Source: Bradyrhizobium sp. SRS-191
GTDB taxonomy: Bacteria > Pseudomonadota > Alphaproteobacteria > Rhizobiales > Xanthobacteraceae
Direction: 5' to 3'
Length of the DNA stretch: 64,000 bases
Assembly: GCF_024586915.1 (NCBI RefSeq)
Contig: NZ_JANBVS010000021.1
Location: 1-64,000 of the forward strand
Below the pieces are notes generated by a model. That model worked only from the letters and a program-made list of their open reading frames with translations. It ran no database searches and was not told the DNA's origin. Made by a program: the position numbers and the translations under genes. The first letter of the stretch is position 1; each line of letters opens with the position of its first letter. This document shows positions 9,385 through 20,437 of this stretch, piece by piece.

Positions 9385-10296
9385 TCATCGTTTGAGCTTG
9401 GGATCAAGCGCGTCGCGCAACCCGTCGCCGAGCAGGTTGAAGGCCAGCACGGTGATGAGGATCGCGAGGCCCGGCAGCGTCACGACCCACCAGGCCCGCA
9501 GCACGAATTCGCGCGCGTCTGCCAGCATGGTGCCCCATTCCGGCAAAGGCGGCTGCGCGCCGAGGCCGAGGAAGCCGAGCGCGGCCGCGTCCAGGATCGC
9601 GGTGGAAATGCCGAGCGTCGCCTGCACGATCAGCGGCGCGGCGCAATTCGGCAGCACCTCCTTGAACATCAGCCTGAAACGGCCGGCGCCCGCGACCTTG
9701 GCGGCGATCACGTAGTCCTTCGAGACCTCACTGATCACGGCGGCGCGGGCGATGCGCACGTAATGCGGCAGCAGCACGATCGCGACCGCCAGCATGGCGT
9801 TCATCAGGCCAGGTCCGAGGATGGCGACGATGACGATCGCGAGCAGAAGGCTCGGCAAGGTCAAGGTGATGTCCATCAACCGCATGATCGCGATTTCGGT
9901 CACGCCGCGGAAGAAGCCGGCGATCAGTCCGAGAATGGTGCCCGCGATCACCGACAACGCCACGACAGCGATTCCGATCAGAAGCGACAGCCTTGCGCCA
10001 TGGATGAGACGGGACAGAATATCGCGCCCGATCGCGTCGGTGCCGAGCGGGTAGGCGAGCGACCCGCTTTGCTGCCAGAACGGTGGCTTCAGGAAGGCGG
10101 CGTTGTTGGTGAGCACAGGCGAATGCGGCGCCACGATATCGGCCGACAGCGCGAGCAGGATCAGGACCGCGATCACCACGAGCCCGGCAACGGCGCCCGC
10201 GTTCTTCCTGAAGTCCTGCCAGAACTCCAGCGACGGCGAAGGCGGAGTGTCCGGCTGCGCCACGGCGATAGGGGGCTGAATGTTCTCGACGCTCAT
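9385..10296 (-). CDS. Dipeptide-type ABC transporter permease (DppC-like)
   Basis: This 303-residue inner-membrane permease has a hydrophilic N-terminus, one TM helix at about 30-50 and the BPD_transp_1 core with the EAA loop EVSKDYVIAAKVAGAGRFR. The ATG at 10296 was chosen because it overlaps the end of the upstream permease by ATGA and gives a normal DppC length; the frame is open further upstream inside that gene. Confidence 0.9.
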   Translation of the reverse strand: MSVENIQPPIAVAQPDTPPSPSLEFWQDFRKNAGAVAGLVVIAVLILLALSADIVAPHSPVLTNNAAFLKPPFWQQSGSLAYPLGTDAIGRDILSRLIHGARLSLLIGIAVVALSVIAGTILGLIAGFFRGVTEIAIMRLMDITLTLPSLLLAIVIVAILGPGLMNAMLAVAIVLLPHYVRIARAAVISEVSKDYVIAAKVAGAGRFRLMFKEVLPNCAAPLIVQATLGISTAILDAAALGFLGLGAQPPLPEWGTMLADAREFVLRAWWVVTLPGLAILITVLAFNLLGDGLRDALDPKLKR

Positions 10297-11303
10297 CGCG
10301 TATACCGGATGCGGGGATTGATCAGGCCATAGGCGAGGTCGACCAGCAGATTGACGCTCATGACGATCGCGCCGATCAACAGCGTGCCGCCCTGCAGCAC
10401 GGGATAATCGCGGCGGTTGATGCCTTCGATCAGCCATTTGCCGACGCCCGGCCAGGAGAAGATGGTTTCGGTGAGGATGGCGCCGGTGAAGAGCACGCCG
10501 ACCTGCAGCCCGATCACGGTCACGACGGGGATCAGCGCGTTGCGCAGGGCATGGATCGCGATCACGCGGAACGGCGGCAGGCCCTTGGCCCGGGCGGTGC
10601 GGATGTAGTCCTCGCCGAGAACCTCCAGCATCGCCGACCGCGTCATGCGCGCGATCACGGCGAGCGGCACGGTGCCGAGCACGATCGTGGGCAGAATCAG
10701 ATGCGACAGCGCCGAGCGGAACGCGCCGACATCACCGTCCAGCAGCGTATCGATCAGCAGGAAGCCCGTGACCGGCTCGATATAGTATTGCACGGCGATC
10801 CGGCCCGACACCGGCGTCCATCCGAGCTGCACCGAGAACAGCAGGATCAGCAGCAATCCCCACCAGAAGATCGGCATCGAGTAGCCGGTGAGCGAAATGC
10901 CCATCACGCCGTGATCGAAGATCGAGTTTCGCCTGATCGCGGCGATGATGCCGGCCGGCAGCCCCACGCAGAGCGCAAACAGGATCGCGCAGATCGACAG
11001 CTCGACGGTGGCCGGGAACAGGCTCTGGAATTCAGCGATCACCGGCTCATGGGTGACGATCGACCGGCCGAGATCGCCATGCGCCAGCCGCGACAGATAG
11101 AAACCGTACTGGACCAGCACGGGCTGATCGAAGCCGTAATCCTTGCGCAGCTGCGCGAGGCGCGCCGGATCGATGCCGCGCTCGCCGGCCATCGTCTCGA
11201 TCGGATCGCCTGGAATCAGTCGGATCAGCACGAACACGAGCAGCGTGATGCCGATGAATGTCGGAACCACGAGGCTCAACCGTGTGAAAACGAACCGCAG
11301 CAT
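10293..11303 (-). CDS. Dipeptide-type ABC transporter permease (DppB-like)
   Basis: This 336-residue permease starts with the family hallmark MLRFVFTRLSLVVPTFIG and RLIPGDPIE, followed by six predicted TM helices and the EAA loop EVLGEDYIRTARAKGLPPFR. ATG 11303 is preferred to upstream in-frame codons because it matches the DppB N-terminus. It is separated from its probable binding-protein gene by a 286-base gap filled with a repeat element, so it may depend on read-through or on its own promoter. Confidence 0.9.
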   Translation of the reverse strand: MLRFVFTRLSLVVPTFIGITLLVFVLIRLIPGDPIETMAGERGIDPARLAQLRKDYGFDQPVLVQYGFYLSRLAHGDLGRSIVTHEPVIAEFQSLFPATVELSICAILFALCVGLPAGIIAAIRRNSIFDHGVMGISLTGYSMPIFWWGLLLILLFSVQLGWTPVSGRIAVQYYIEPVTGFLLIDTLLDGDVGAFRSALSHLILPTIVLGTVPLAVIARMTRSAMLEVLGEDYIRTARAKGLPPFRVIAIHALRNALIPVVTVIGLQVGVLFTGAILTETIFSWPGVGKWLIEGINRRDYPVLQGGTLLIGAIVMSVNLLVDLAYGLINPRIRYTR

Positions 11304-11369
11304 GCCGTTCTCTGCCAACGTCCTACGAAGGACCAAGATGCGCACGCATGTTGCGGTGGACCCGGTGCA

Positions 11370-11510
11370 CCTCGCCCCGCTTGCGGAGAGAGGTCGGATT
11401 GCATCGGAAGATGCAATACGGGTGAGGGGGGACAGGTCTAACAACCAATACCGATCGGGCGTCTGCCCCTCACCCCAACCCTCTCCCCGTGAAGAACGGG
11501 GAGAGGGAGC
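11370..11510. repeat. GAGAGGG palindromic repeat between dppA- and dppB-like genes
   Basis: The element begins with CCTCGCCCCGCTTGCGGAGAG, continues with GGGTGAGGGG and ends with an inverted pair CCCTCTCCCC / GGGGAGAGGG around GTGAAGAAC. Related copies sit at 50286-50444 and 60172-60345. The terminal hairpin would form in the transcript between the binding-protein gene and the permease genes and could lower downstream expression or stabilise the upstream mRNA. That role is inferred. Confidence 0.75.
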
Positions 11511-11589
11511 CTACCGCCTTCTGCGCTACAGCTTGGCTATCATCGGGTCGCAGTGCGGAACGACGAAGGTCGCTCCACCTTGTGATCCG

Positions 11590-13185
11590 CTAGTCCTTGA
11601 CGTCGACACCGTAGAAGACGTGTCGTCCGAACGGCGACAGCTTGAAGTCGACCACGCGCTTGCGGACCGGCTTCAACTGCACCGCATGCGCAATGGTGAA
11701 CCACGGCGCCTGCTCCTTGAACACCACTTGCGCCTCGCCGTAGAGCTTGGCGCGCTCGCTCTGGTCGCTGACGGTCTTGGCCTTCATCACCAGATCATCG
11801 AACGGCTTGTAGCAGAACTTGGCGATGTTGGACCCGCCGGACTGGGCCGAGGCGCAGCCCAGCAAGGTGTGCAGGAAGTTGTCGGGATCGCCATTGTCGC
11901 CGGTCCAGCCGAACATGCCCATCTGGTGCTCGCCGGCCTGCAACCGCTTGCGATATTCCCCCCACTCGAACGACTTGATCTCGGCCTTGACGCCGATCTT
12001 GGCGAGGTCGGCCTGCATCAGCTCGGCAATGCGCTTGGCATTCGGATTGTAGGGCCGCTGCACTGGCATGGCCCATAGATCCGTCTCCAGGCCGTTCGGA
12101 AATCCGGCATCGGCCAGAAGCTTCTTGGCCGCCTCGGGGTCATAAGGGTCGTCCTTGACGGCGTCGTTGTAGGACCACATCGAGGGCGGGATCGGGTTCT
12201 TTGCCGCGATGCCGGTCGACAGATAGACGGCGTCGATGATCGCCTTCTTGTCGATCGCCATGCTCAGGGCCTTTCGCACGCGCACGTCATCGAACGGCTT
12301 CTTCTGCGTATTGAACGCGAGGTACCCGATGTTGAGGCCGGGCTGCTCCAGCACGGTGACGTTCGGATCGTTCCTGATTGCGTCGATGTCGGCCGGGTTT
12401 GGATAGGGCATCACGTCGCATTCGCCCTTCTGCAGCTTGGCCCAGCGAACGGACGAATCCGGGGTGATCGCATAGACGAGGTCGTCGATCTTGGCCTTGC
12501 CGCCCCAATATTGCGGGAACGCCTTGTACCTGATCACGGCGTCCTTCTGATACTGTACCAGATAGAACGGCCCGGTGCCGACGGGATCCTGGTCGATCTT
12601 CTCGGGCGTGCCGGCCTTCAGCATCGCATCGGCATATTCCTTCGACTGGATCGCGGCGAACGGCATCGCGAGGTCGGCGAGGAACGGGGCTTCCGGCTGA
12701 TTGAGCGTCACCTTGATGGTGTAGTCGTCCATCTTCTCGACGGACTTCAAGAGTTTCGGCATCGCCATGTCGCCGAAATAGGAATGGTTCGGGCTCGTCA
12801 CCTTGAAATAGGGATTATCTTCCTTCCATTGCCGCTCGATCGAGAACAACACGTCGTCAGCGTTGAAGTCGCGCGTCGGCTTGAACGATTTGGTCGTATG
12901 CCACTTCACGCCCTTGCGGAGGTTGAAGGTGTAGGTGGTGCCGTCGGGAGAGATCGTCCAGGATTCCGCGAGACCCGGCACGACTTGCGTGCCGCCGCGC
13001 TCGAATTCGACGATGCGGTTGTAGATCGGCTCATTGCCATCGAACGAGGTCCCGGTCGTATTGATGCCGGGATAAAAGTTCTCCGGGCTGCCTTCGGAGC
13101 AGAAAACCAGGGTCTTGGCGAACGCGGCCGGGCTGGTCAGAAGCGCCGCGGTGCAGACGGCAGCGAGCAGGATCGATCTGTTCAC
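11590..13185 (-). CDS. ABC transporter periplasmic binding protein (DppA-like, SBP family 5)
   Basis: This 531-residue protein has a signal peptide (residues 1-23, cleavage after AFA). The mature start LVFCSEGSPENFYPG is the conserved DppA N-terminus, and the LAESWTISPDGTTYTFNLRK segment is typical of the peptide/nickel/heme binding family. It would capture the substrate for the B-C-D-F system downstream. Peptides are the usual ligands. The purine neighbourhood leaves open a nucleobase- or peptide-derived nitrogen source. Confidence 0.9.
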   Translation of the reverse strand: MNRSILLAAVCTAALLTSPAAFAKTLVFCSEGSPENFYPGINTTGTSFDGNEPIYNRIVEFERGGTQVVPGLAESWTISPDGTTYTFNLRKGVKWHTTKSFKPTRDFNADDVLFSIERQWKEDNPYFKVTSPNHSYFGDMAMPKLLKSVEKMDDYTIKVTLNQPEAPFLADLAMPFAAIQSKEYADAMLKAGTPEKIDQDPVGTGPFYLVQYQKDAVIRYKAFPQYWGGKAKIDDLVYAITPDSSVRWAKLQKGECDVMPYPNPADIDAIRNDPNVTVLEQPGLNIGYLAFNTQKKPFDDVRVRKALSMAIDKKAIIDAVYLSTGIAAKNPIPPSMWSYNDAVKDDPYDPEAAKKLLADAGFPNGLETDLWAMPVQRPYNPNAKRIAELMQADLAKIGVKAEIKSFEWGEYRKRLQAGEHQMGMFGWTGDNGDPDNFLHTLLGCASAQSGGSNIAKFCYKPFDDLVMKAKTVSDQSERAKLYGEAQVVFKEQAPWFTIAHAVQLKPVRKRVVDFKLSPFGRHVFYGVDVKD

Positions 13186-13306
13186 GGTTGGAACTCCCGT
13201 TTACGACTGTCGGTGGTACAACACGACATCCTCGGAAACGATCTACCGCAACATCCGTCGCAACAAAAGCACCAACTCTGAATCGCGAAGTCCGATGTGA
13301 GTTAGC

Positions 13307-13335
13307 ACCACCCTGCCGCAAGGCAGCAGGGTGGT
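13307..13335 (-). terminator. Stem-loop after the BMP transporter operon
   Basis: ACCACCCTGC (13307-13316) pairs perfectly with GCAGGGTGGT (13326-13335) around a nine-base loop, 15 bases past the stop of the BMP binding-protein gene. There is no T-run on either side, so it may act as an mRNA-end stabiliser rather than a classical intrinsic terminator. Confidence 0.55.
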
Positions 13336-13350
13336 CAAAAGTCGAGTTGA

Positions 13351-14430
13351 TTACTTGCCCGGCAGCTTGTCGTCGACGCCCTTGACGTAGAAGTTCATGC
13401 CAAGGATCTGCCCGTCGGCGAGATGATCGCCGCCCTTGCACTCGACCTCCTTGCCATCCTGGCCGATCACGGGACACTTGAAGGGATGCAGCTTGCCGGA
13501 GGTGATCGCGGCCTGGGTCTCCTCCGCCATCTTCTTCACGTCATCGGGCATGTTGGTGTAGGGCGCCATCTCGAACATCTTCGAGTCGAGGCCGCCCCAG
13601 GTGTCCTCCGACTTCCAGGTGCCGTCGAGCTCGGCCTTGACGCGGGCGATGTAGTAGGGGCCCCAGGTGTCGAGGATCGAGGTCAGCTGCGCCTTCGGGC
13701 CGAACTTGATCATCTCGGAATCCTGGCCGAAGGCAAGCTTGCCGCGCTCGGCCGCGACCTGCATTGCCGCCGGGCTGTCGGTGTGCTGCATGATGATGTC
13801 GGCGCCCTGGTCGAGCAGCGCCTTGGCGGCATCGGCCTCCTTGCCCGGGTCGAACCAGGTGTTGACCCAGATGATCTTGACCTTGATGTTCGGATTGACC
13901 GACTGCGCGCCCAGCATCGTCGCGTTGATGCCTGAGACGACCTCGGGGATCGGGAACGAACCGATATAGCCGAGCACGCCGACCTTCGACATCTTGGCCG
14001 CGATCTGGCCCTGGATGTAGCGGCCCTGATACCAGCGGCCCGAATAGGTCGACATGTTCTTGTCGCGCTTGTAGCCGGTCGAATGCTCGAAATGCACGTT
14101 CGGATACTTCTTGGCGACCTTCAGGGTCGGGTCCATGTAGCCGAACGACGTCGTGAAGATCAGCTTGTTGCCAGCGCGGACGAGCTGCTCGATGGCGCGC
14201 TCGGAGTCCGGGCCCTCCGGCACGTTCTCGAGATAGGTGGTCTCGATTTTGTCGCCGAGCTCCTTGACCAGCGCCTGGCGGCCGAGCTCGTGCTGATAGG
14301 TCCAGCCGAGATCGCCGATCGGGCCGAGATAGATGAAGCCGACCTTCAGCTTGTCGGCGGCGTGCGCCACGCCGGCGACGCTCCCCGCCAGCACCAGCGC
14401 GGCGGCCGCGCCCAGAAGCCTTTTCATCAT
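13351..14430 (-). CDS. BMP-family ABC transporter binding protein (nucleoside type)
   Basis: This 359-residue lipoprotein-like or periplasmic protein belongs to the Bmp/Med family that includes purine-nucleoside receptors such as PnrA. A signal peptide spans residues 1-25 (cleavage after AHA). The mature part begins KLKVGFIYLGPIGDLGWTY, the family's ligand-pocket start, and contains QHTDSPAA and YMDPTLKVAKKYP. ATG 14430 is preferred because GGAG lies nine bases upstream; ATG and TTG codons a few bases further up are alternatives. It is the last gene of a four-gene ABC operon. Purine nucleosides or bases are the likely ligands from family and context. Confidence 0.9.
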   Translation of the reverse strand: MMKRLLGAAAALVLAGSVAGVAHAADKLKVGFIYLGPIGDLGWTYQHELGRQALVKELGDKIETTYLENVPEGPDSERAIEQLVRAGNKLIFTTSFGYMDPTLKVAKKYPNVHFEHSTGYKRDKNMSTYSGRWYQGRYIQGQIAAKMSKVGVLGYIGSFPIPEVVSGINATMLGAQSVNPNIKVKIIWVNTWFDPGKEADAAKALLDQGADIIMQHTDSPAAMQVAAERGKLAFGQDSEMIKFGPKAQLTSILDTWGPYYIARVKAELDGTWKSEDTWGGLDSKMFEMAPYTNMPDDVKKMAEETQAAITSGKLHPFKCPVIGQDGKEVECKGGDHLADGQILGMNFYVKGVDDKLPGK

Positions 14431-14511
14431 GGTCATCGTCTCCAAACAGTCAGGGGAAAACGTGATGGTCCCGAGCGTCGCGCCCCATCGCAGGCGCCCG
14501 GGATGAAGTCT

Positions 14512-15429
14512 CTAGCGATCGGGCACGAACACCGTGCCGAGGGCCGCAGGCGCCGTCGAACCGCCGGTGCGGGCGCGCGACAGCAGCACCAGCACGATCA
14601 CGGTCGCGAGGTAAGGCAGCGCTGACATGAACTGCGAGGGAATGCCGACGCCGGCGCCTTGCGCATGCAGCTGCAGGATCGTCACCGCGCCGAACAGATA
14701 GGCGCCGATCACGAGCCGTCCCGGCCTCCAGGATGCGAACACGACCAGAGCCAGTGCAATCCAGCCGCGGCCCGCGGTCATGCCGGGAATGAAGAACGGC
14801 GTGTAGGCAAGCGGCAGGTACGCGCCGGCGAGACCGGCACAGCCGCCGCCGAACAGCACGGCGAGCAGGCGGATGCGCAGCACGGGATAGCCGAGCGCAT
14901 GCGCGGAGACGTGGTTGTCGCCGCAGGCGCGCAGCACGAGGCCGGCGCGGGTGCGATAAAGGAACCACCAGACGGCGACGATCAGCGCCAGCGACAGGTA
15001 GACGAAGGCGTCCTCGCCGAACAGGATGCGGCCGACCAGCGGGATATCGGTCAGACCGCGAATGGCGAGTTTGGGCGCGGTGGTGATACGTTCGCCGACG
15101 AAGCGCGCGCCGATCAGGCCGGACAGGCCGATCCCGAGGATGGTCAGCGCGAGGCCGGTCGCCACCTGGTTGACGGCGAGGCCGAGCGTCATGAAGGCGA
15201 AGATCACCGACATCAGCATGCCGGCGACGATGCCGCAGAGCGCGCCGATGATGATCGAGCCGGACATCCAGGCGCCGGCGAAGCCGCAGGCGGCGCCCAC
15301 GATCATCATGCCCTCGACGCCGAGATTGAGCACGCCGGCGCGCTCGGTGACCAGCTCGCCGGTGGCGGCCAGCAGCAGCGGCGTCGATGCCGCGAGCACC
15401 GACAGGATGATGGCTTCAACGAGCAGCAC
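14512..15429 (-). CDS. BMP-type ABC transporter permease
   Basis: This 305-residue inner-membrane permease of the branched-chain/ribose type has the conserved LLLAATGELVTERAGVLNLG start and GVEGMM motif, with eight to ten hydrophobic segments. It starts with GTG at 15429 and overlaps the preceding permease gene by 14 bases, which points to translational coupling. It pairs with that permease to form the membrane channel. Confidence 0.88.
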   Translation of the reverse strand: MLLVEAIILSVLAASTPLLLAATGELVTERAGVLNLGVEGMMIVGAACGFAGAWMSGSIIIGALCGIVAGMLMSVIFAFMTLGLAVNQVATGLALTILGIGLSGLIGARFVGERITTAPKLAIRGLTDIPLVGRILFGEDAFVYLSLALIVAVWWFLYRTRAGLVLRACGDNHVSAHALGYPVLRIRLLAVLFGGGCAGLAGAYLPLAYTPFFIPGMTAGRGWIALALVVFASWRPGRLVIGAYLFGAVTILQLHAQGAGVGIPSQFMSALPYLATVIVLVLLSRARTGGSTAPAALGTVFVPDR

Positions 15430-16490
15430 GTTGCACCTGCGGCGCGGCGGAGACGAGCTTGAAACGGTAGAGGATGAGGGAATCGCAGGCGAGCACGTAG
15501 AACAGCAGAATGCCCTGGAACACCTTGGTGACGTCGAGCGGAATCTTCATCGTGATCTGGGCCTGCTCTCCACCGATGAACGTCAATGCGAGGAAAAGCC
15601 CTGCAATGAGTATTCCAACCGGGTTCAGCCGGCCGAGGAAAGCCACGATGATCGCCGTGAAGCCGTAGCCGGGGGAGATGCCGGGCTGCAGGTGTCCGAT
15701 CGGTCCCGCGACCTCGATGATGCCCGCGAGACCGGCCAGGGCGCCCGAGACGGCGAAGGTGAGGAGGATGAGCTGATTGGCATTGAAGCCGCCGAAGCGC
15801 GCCGCGCGCGGCGCCACGCCGACCACGCGGATCTCAAAACCCTTGATGGTGCGATCGAGCAGCACGAAGGCGGCGGCGACCACAACGAGCGCGATGATGC
15901 TGCCGAGATGCAGGCGGCCGCCCTCGATCAGTACCGGCACCGTGGCGACAGGATCGAACTCCGCCGTCGTCGGGAAGTTGAAGCCGGCCGGATCACGCCA
16001 GGGGCCGCGGACGAGATAGTCGAGCAGCAGATCGGCGACATAGACCAGCATCAGGCTGGTGAGGATCTCGCTGGCGCCGAACTTCACCCGGCACAGCGCG
16101 GGGATCAGCGCATACAGCGCGCCAGCAGCAGCGCCTGCGACCAGCATCGCCGGCAGCACCCAATGACCGGCCTCGGTGCCTTGCGTCTTCACCGCGATCC
16201 AGCTGCCGGCGACTGCGCCGATCAGGAACTGGCCCTCGGCGCCGATGTTCCAGGCATTGGCGAGATAGCACAGCGACAATCCGATCGCGATCATCACCAG
16301 CGGCGTCGCCTTCACCGCGATCTCCTGCAGCGAGTAGCCGTCGGTGAGCGGCGCGATGAAATAGACGCCGAGCGCGGTGATCGGGTTCTTGCCGAGCACC
16401 GCGAACAGCACGCTCATGGTGACGAGCGTCAGCCCGATCGCGATCAGCGGTGACACCAGCGCAATGGTGCGCGAGCGCTCGGCACGTTTC

Positions 16491-16507
<17 letters not shown>
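15416..16507 (-). CDS. BMP-type ABC transporter permease
   Basis: This 363-residue permease is the longer partner of the heterodimer. It has an N-terminal basic stretch, a first TM helix at about 17-40 and conserved segments NIGAEGQFLIGAVAGSW and GYGFTAIIVAFLGRLNP, which are typical of nucleoside-uptake permeases. Its ATG overlaps the end of the ATPase gene by 17 bases. Confidence 0.88.
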
Positions 16508-18056
<1,549 letters not shown>

Positions 18057-18617
18057 GTGGGTCTGGGCAGAAATGGAACTGCCTCAATTGTGAGCTAATT
18101 TGCGGCGGCGCGTAAGAGGCGAAAAGCGCCATCTTGTGCCCAACTCTTGCCCAGCATTCGAAGCCGGCTCTCGCCCGCGAGCGCGGTTGCGGTGTCGGCC
18201 CGCCGCAACTTCTGTCGCCGCTCGTCTCAAACTAACATGTGGCACTTTTGCGACAGTCGTTAGGATTCCAAAGGGCCGCAGCAGTCTGCCCGTTGGATGA
18301 GCAGCGTCATGCCATGGGCGCTGAGGATCCGATCTCTCGGCCAGCGGGGATGCGAAAGCGTTCCGGATCCGGCGCCGCGCCGTTTCGGAAAAACTCAGCA
18401 ATGTGAAGCGCGAAGATGGGATTCGCGCAGCGGAGGCGGCGCGACGAATCGTCCCACGCAAAGGACGTCCGCTCGGCGGTCCCGCAGTTCAATGCAGCGG
18501 AACTTTGGTCAAACCGCGGGCAAGACCTGGAGAAAGTTGAGGCTTCTCGCATGCAGGCAACGGCGCAATTGTGCATGCAAGTCGGGAATCGGCGCTCGTT
18601 AACTGGGGGTGTACTAA
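18057..18617. other. Intergenic region between ABC operon and Tsx-like gene
   Basis: These 561 bases separate two divergent units and should hold both promoters. Open frames present here show arginine/alanine-rich translations with no family resemblance and no ribosome site, so none is called. No clear repeat or operator was found. Confidence 0.5.
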
Positions 18618-19739
18618 ATGTCGTTTCGTCAAACCATTGCTGCTGCCTTGACGTTCGGCGCGGCTGTTCTCGCGTCGGCCGGTCTGGCCAGCGCTGCCGA
18701 TCTGCCGGCCAAGGCGATCGCGAAAAAGGCTGCGCCGGAGCTGCCGTTCTTCCTCGTCGTCGACAACCGCGTCAGCTTCTCCTACATCTTCAACGCCCGC
18801 CAGCCGGGCGCCTGGACCGGCAATGCCAACGCCGGCTTCAACGCCAACACGGCCAAGCAGGTCTATTCGTTCAGCCACTTCGACGTGTGGGGCTACGGCA
18901 CCAACTTCTTCACCATCTCTCTGTTCAAGTCGGATCACAACGACCCGGCCGGTCCGTGCACGCAGACGGGCGGCATCGTGTCGCCTGCCGCTGGCTTCGC
19001 GTTCACGCCGGCGAGCTGCGCCGGAGCGACCGAGATCTATGGACTGTTCCGCTCGACCTTCGGCTGGAACCAGATCTTCAACACCAAAGCCTTTACGATG
19101 GGCCCGCTGCAGAACATCTCGTTCGAGGTGGGCATGGATGCCAATACCGAGAACCGCTATTTCGGGGCGGCCAAGCGTGACGTCGTCGCCGGTCTGCAGT
19201 TCGCGTTCAATCTTCCCTACAAGGGCTATTTCAACGTCGCTCCCTTGATGTACTGGGAGTTCGCCAACCACAACTCGTTCTCGCAGTGTGGCGCGGGCTG
19301 GTCGAACCCCTGCATCGCCGACGGCAACACCTCGTTCAAGCCGACCTGGGCGGTCGAGACCAACTACTACATGGACCTCGGCTTCCTGCCGGAGAACATG
19401 CAGTTCTTCTCGATCTCGGGCCGCGCCGGCTGGTACGGCAAGAAGGGCTCGGACGCCGAGCCGCTGCCGGCGAGCGTCGCGAACGGCGTCTATCCGACCA
19501 AGGTCGAGTTCAACTCGGAGCCGATCCGTCTGACCTTCGACGCGTCCAAGGCCCTGTGGGGTGAGAAGCAGAGCCACATGATCGACGTCTGGGTGGCCTA
19601 TCGCTACTGGCAGAACAAGTTCGGCAACGACCACAACAACGCGGCCGGCTGCTCCGTCGCTGGCGCCGGCGGCACCCGCGTCAGCACCGGCGCGTGCACC
19701 GAGTCCTCCCTGTACTCGGGCGTGACCGTCAAGTTCTGA
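18618..19739 (+). CDS. Tsx-like outer-membrane nucleoside channel
   Basis: This 373-residue protein has a signal peptide (residues 1-27, cleavage after ASA) and a mature part of alternating amphipathic strands ending in Phe (TVKF), as expected for an outer-membrane beta-barrel. The segments FSHFDVWGYGTNFFTISLF and FRSTFGWNQIFNTKAF resemble the nucleoside-specific Tsx family. It is longer than the roughly 290-residue enteric Tsx because of inserted loops. Its six cysteines fall as three close pairs (114/134, 224/232, 345/360), suggesting loop disulfides. A strong terminator follows. Its place beside a BMP transporter and purine enzymes supports purine entry through the outer membrane. Confidence 0.8.
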   Translation: MSFRQTIAAALTFGAAVLASAGLASAADLPAKAIAKKAAPELPFFLVVDNRVSFSYIFNARQPGAWTGNANAGFNANTAKQVYSFSHFDVWGYGTNFFTISLFKSDHNDPAGPCTQTGGIVSPAAGFAFTPASCAGATEIYGLFRSTFGWNQIFNTKAFTMGPLQNISFEVGMDANTENRYFGAAKRDVVAGLQFAFNLPYKGYFNVAPLMYWEFANHNSFSQCGAGWSNPCIADGNTSFKPTWAVETNYYMDLGFLPENMQFFSISGRAGWYGKKGSDAEPLPASVANGVYPTKVEFNSEPIRLTFDASKALWGEKQSHMIDVWVAYRYWQNKFGNDHNNAAGCSVAGAGGTRVSTGACTESSLYSGVTVKF

Positions 19740-19760
19740 TCGGCGGATCGAGCAGATACG

Positions 19761-19790
19761 GCGCCGCAGCTTCGGCTGCGGCGCTTTTTT
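19761..19790 (+). terminator. Intrinsic terminator after the Tsx-like gene
   Basis: GCGCCGCAGC (19761-19770) and GCTGCGGCGC (19775-19784) form a perfect ten-base stem around a TTCG tetraloop, followed by six T. It is 22 bases past the stop codon and lies between convergent genes. Confidence 0.95.
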
Positions 19791-19796
19791 AATGCA

Positions 19797-20321
19797 TCAT
19801 TTGTCCCAGACCCCGACATGCAGCGCGGCGGCGTCGTCCTCGAGCATGGGGCCAACAATTTCGGTCGCCCGTTGCCCGCTTGCGAACACCTCGCGGCAGG
19901 GCAGGTCGAGCGTCGGGTTGTCAGGATGGTTGCCGGTGAAGTCGCGCAGCCGCCGTTCGCTCAAGCCATAGACCACGCGGCCGATGCCCGCCCAGTAGAT
20001 CGCGCCGGCGCACATCGCGCAGGGCTCGGCGGACGTATACAACGTCGCGGTCGCTCGGATGTGGGGTGCGATCGACCTACAAGCTTGCGTGGCGACCAGC
20101 CGCTCCGCATGCGCCGTCGCATCGCGCTCCGGCATGTAGCCGTTCTCGGCCTCGACCAGCACGCGGCCGTCGGCGTCGACCAGAATGGCCCCAAATGGAT
20201 GATTGCCGTGCGCCAGCGAGCGGCGGGCGACGGCAAAGCTGCGGCGCAGGAAGTGCGCATCACGTTCGCCGGCATCGACAAGATGGCTGTCGCTCACCGG
20301 CTCCGTGCCGTTCACCGTCAT
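19797..20321 (-). CDS. Nucleoside/guanine deaminase (CMP/dCMP deaminase superfamily)
   Basis: This 174-residue zinc deaminase carries the HAE catalytic motif (ATAHAERL) and the zinc cysteines in SAEPCAMCAGA. The sequence around NHPFGAILVDADGRVL matches the guanine deaminase and TadA-like group. Start ATG 20321 has GGAG nine bases upstream; an upstream in-frame codon exists but lacks a site. The context suggests guanine to xanthine (or another purine base), feeding the xanthine dehydrogenase. A TadA-type tRNA adenosine deaminase is less likely because the protein ends without the usual basic tail. Confidence 0.82.
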   Translation of the reverse strand: MTVNGTEPVSDSHLVDAGERDAHFLRRSFAVARRSLAHGNHPFGAILVDADGRVLVEAENGYMPERDATAHAERLVATQACRSIAPHIRATATLYTSAEPCAMCAGAIYWAGIGRVVYGLSERRLRDFTGNHPDNPTLDLPCREVFASGQRATEIVGPMLEDDAAALHVGVWDK

Positions 20322-20437
20322 GACCTGTGCTCCGTTGTCACCGGTCGTGATCCTGACCGCTCCCGGTAAGTGATGCAAGGGAACCGGGATCGGCAGCCGG
20401 CGTTGCCCGGCGCACGGAAGACCTGCAGCAGGGTGTC

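Noticed and set aside
18084..18461. A 125-codon minus-strand frame upstream of the Tsx-like gene
   Set aside because: Arg/Ala-rich translation, no ribosome site and no resemblance to known proteins.
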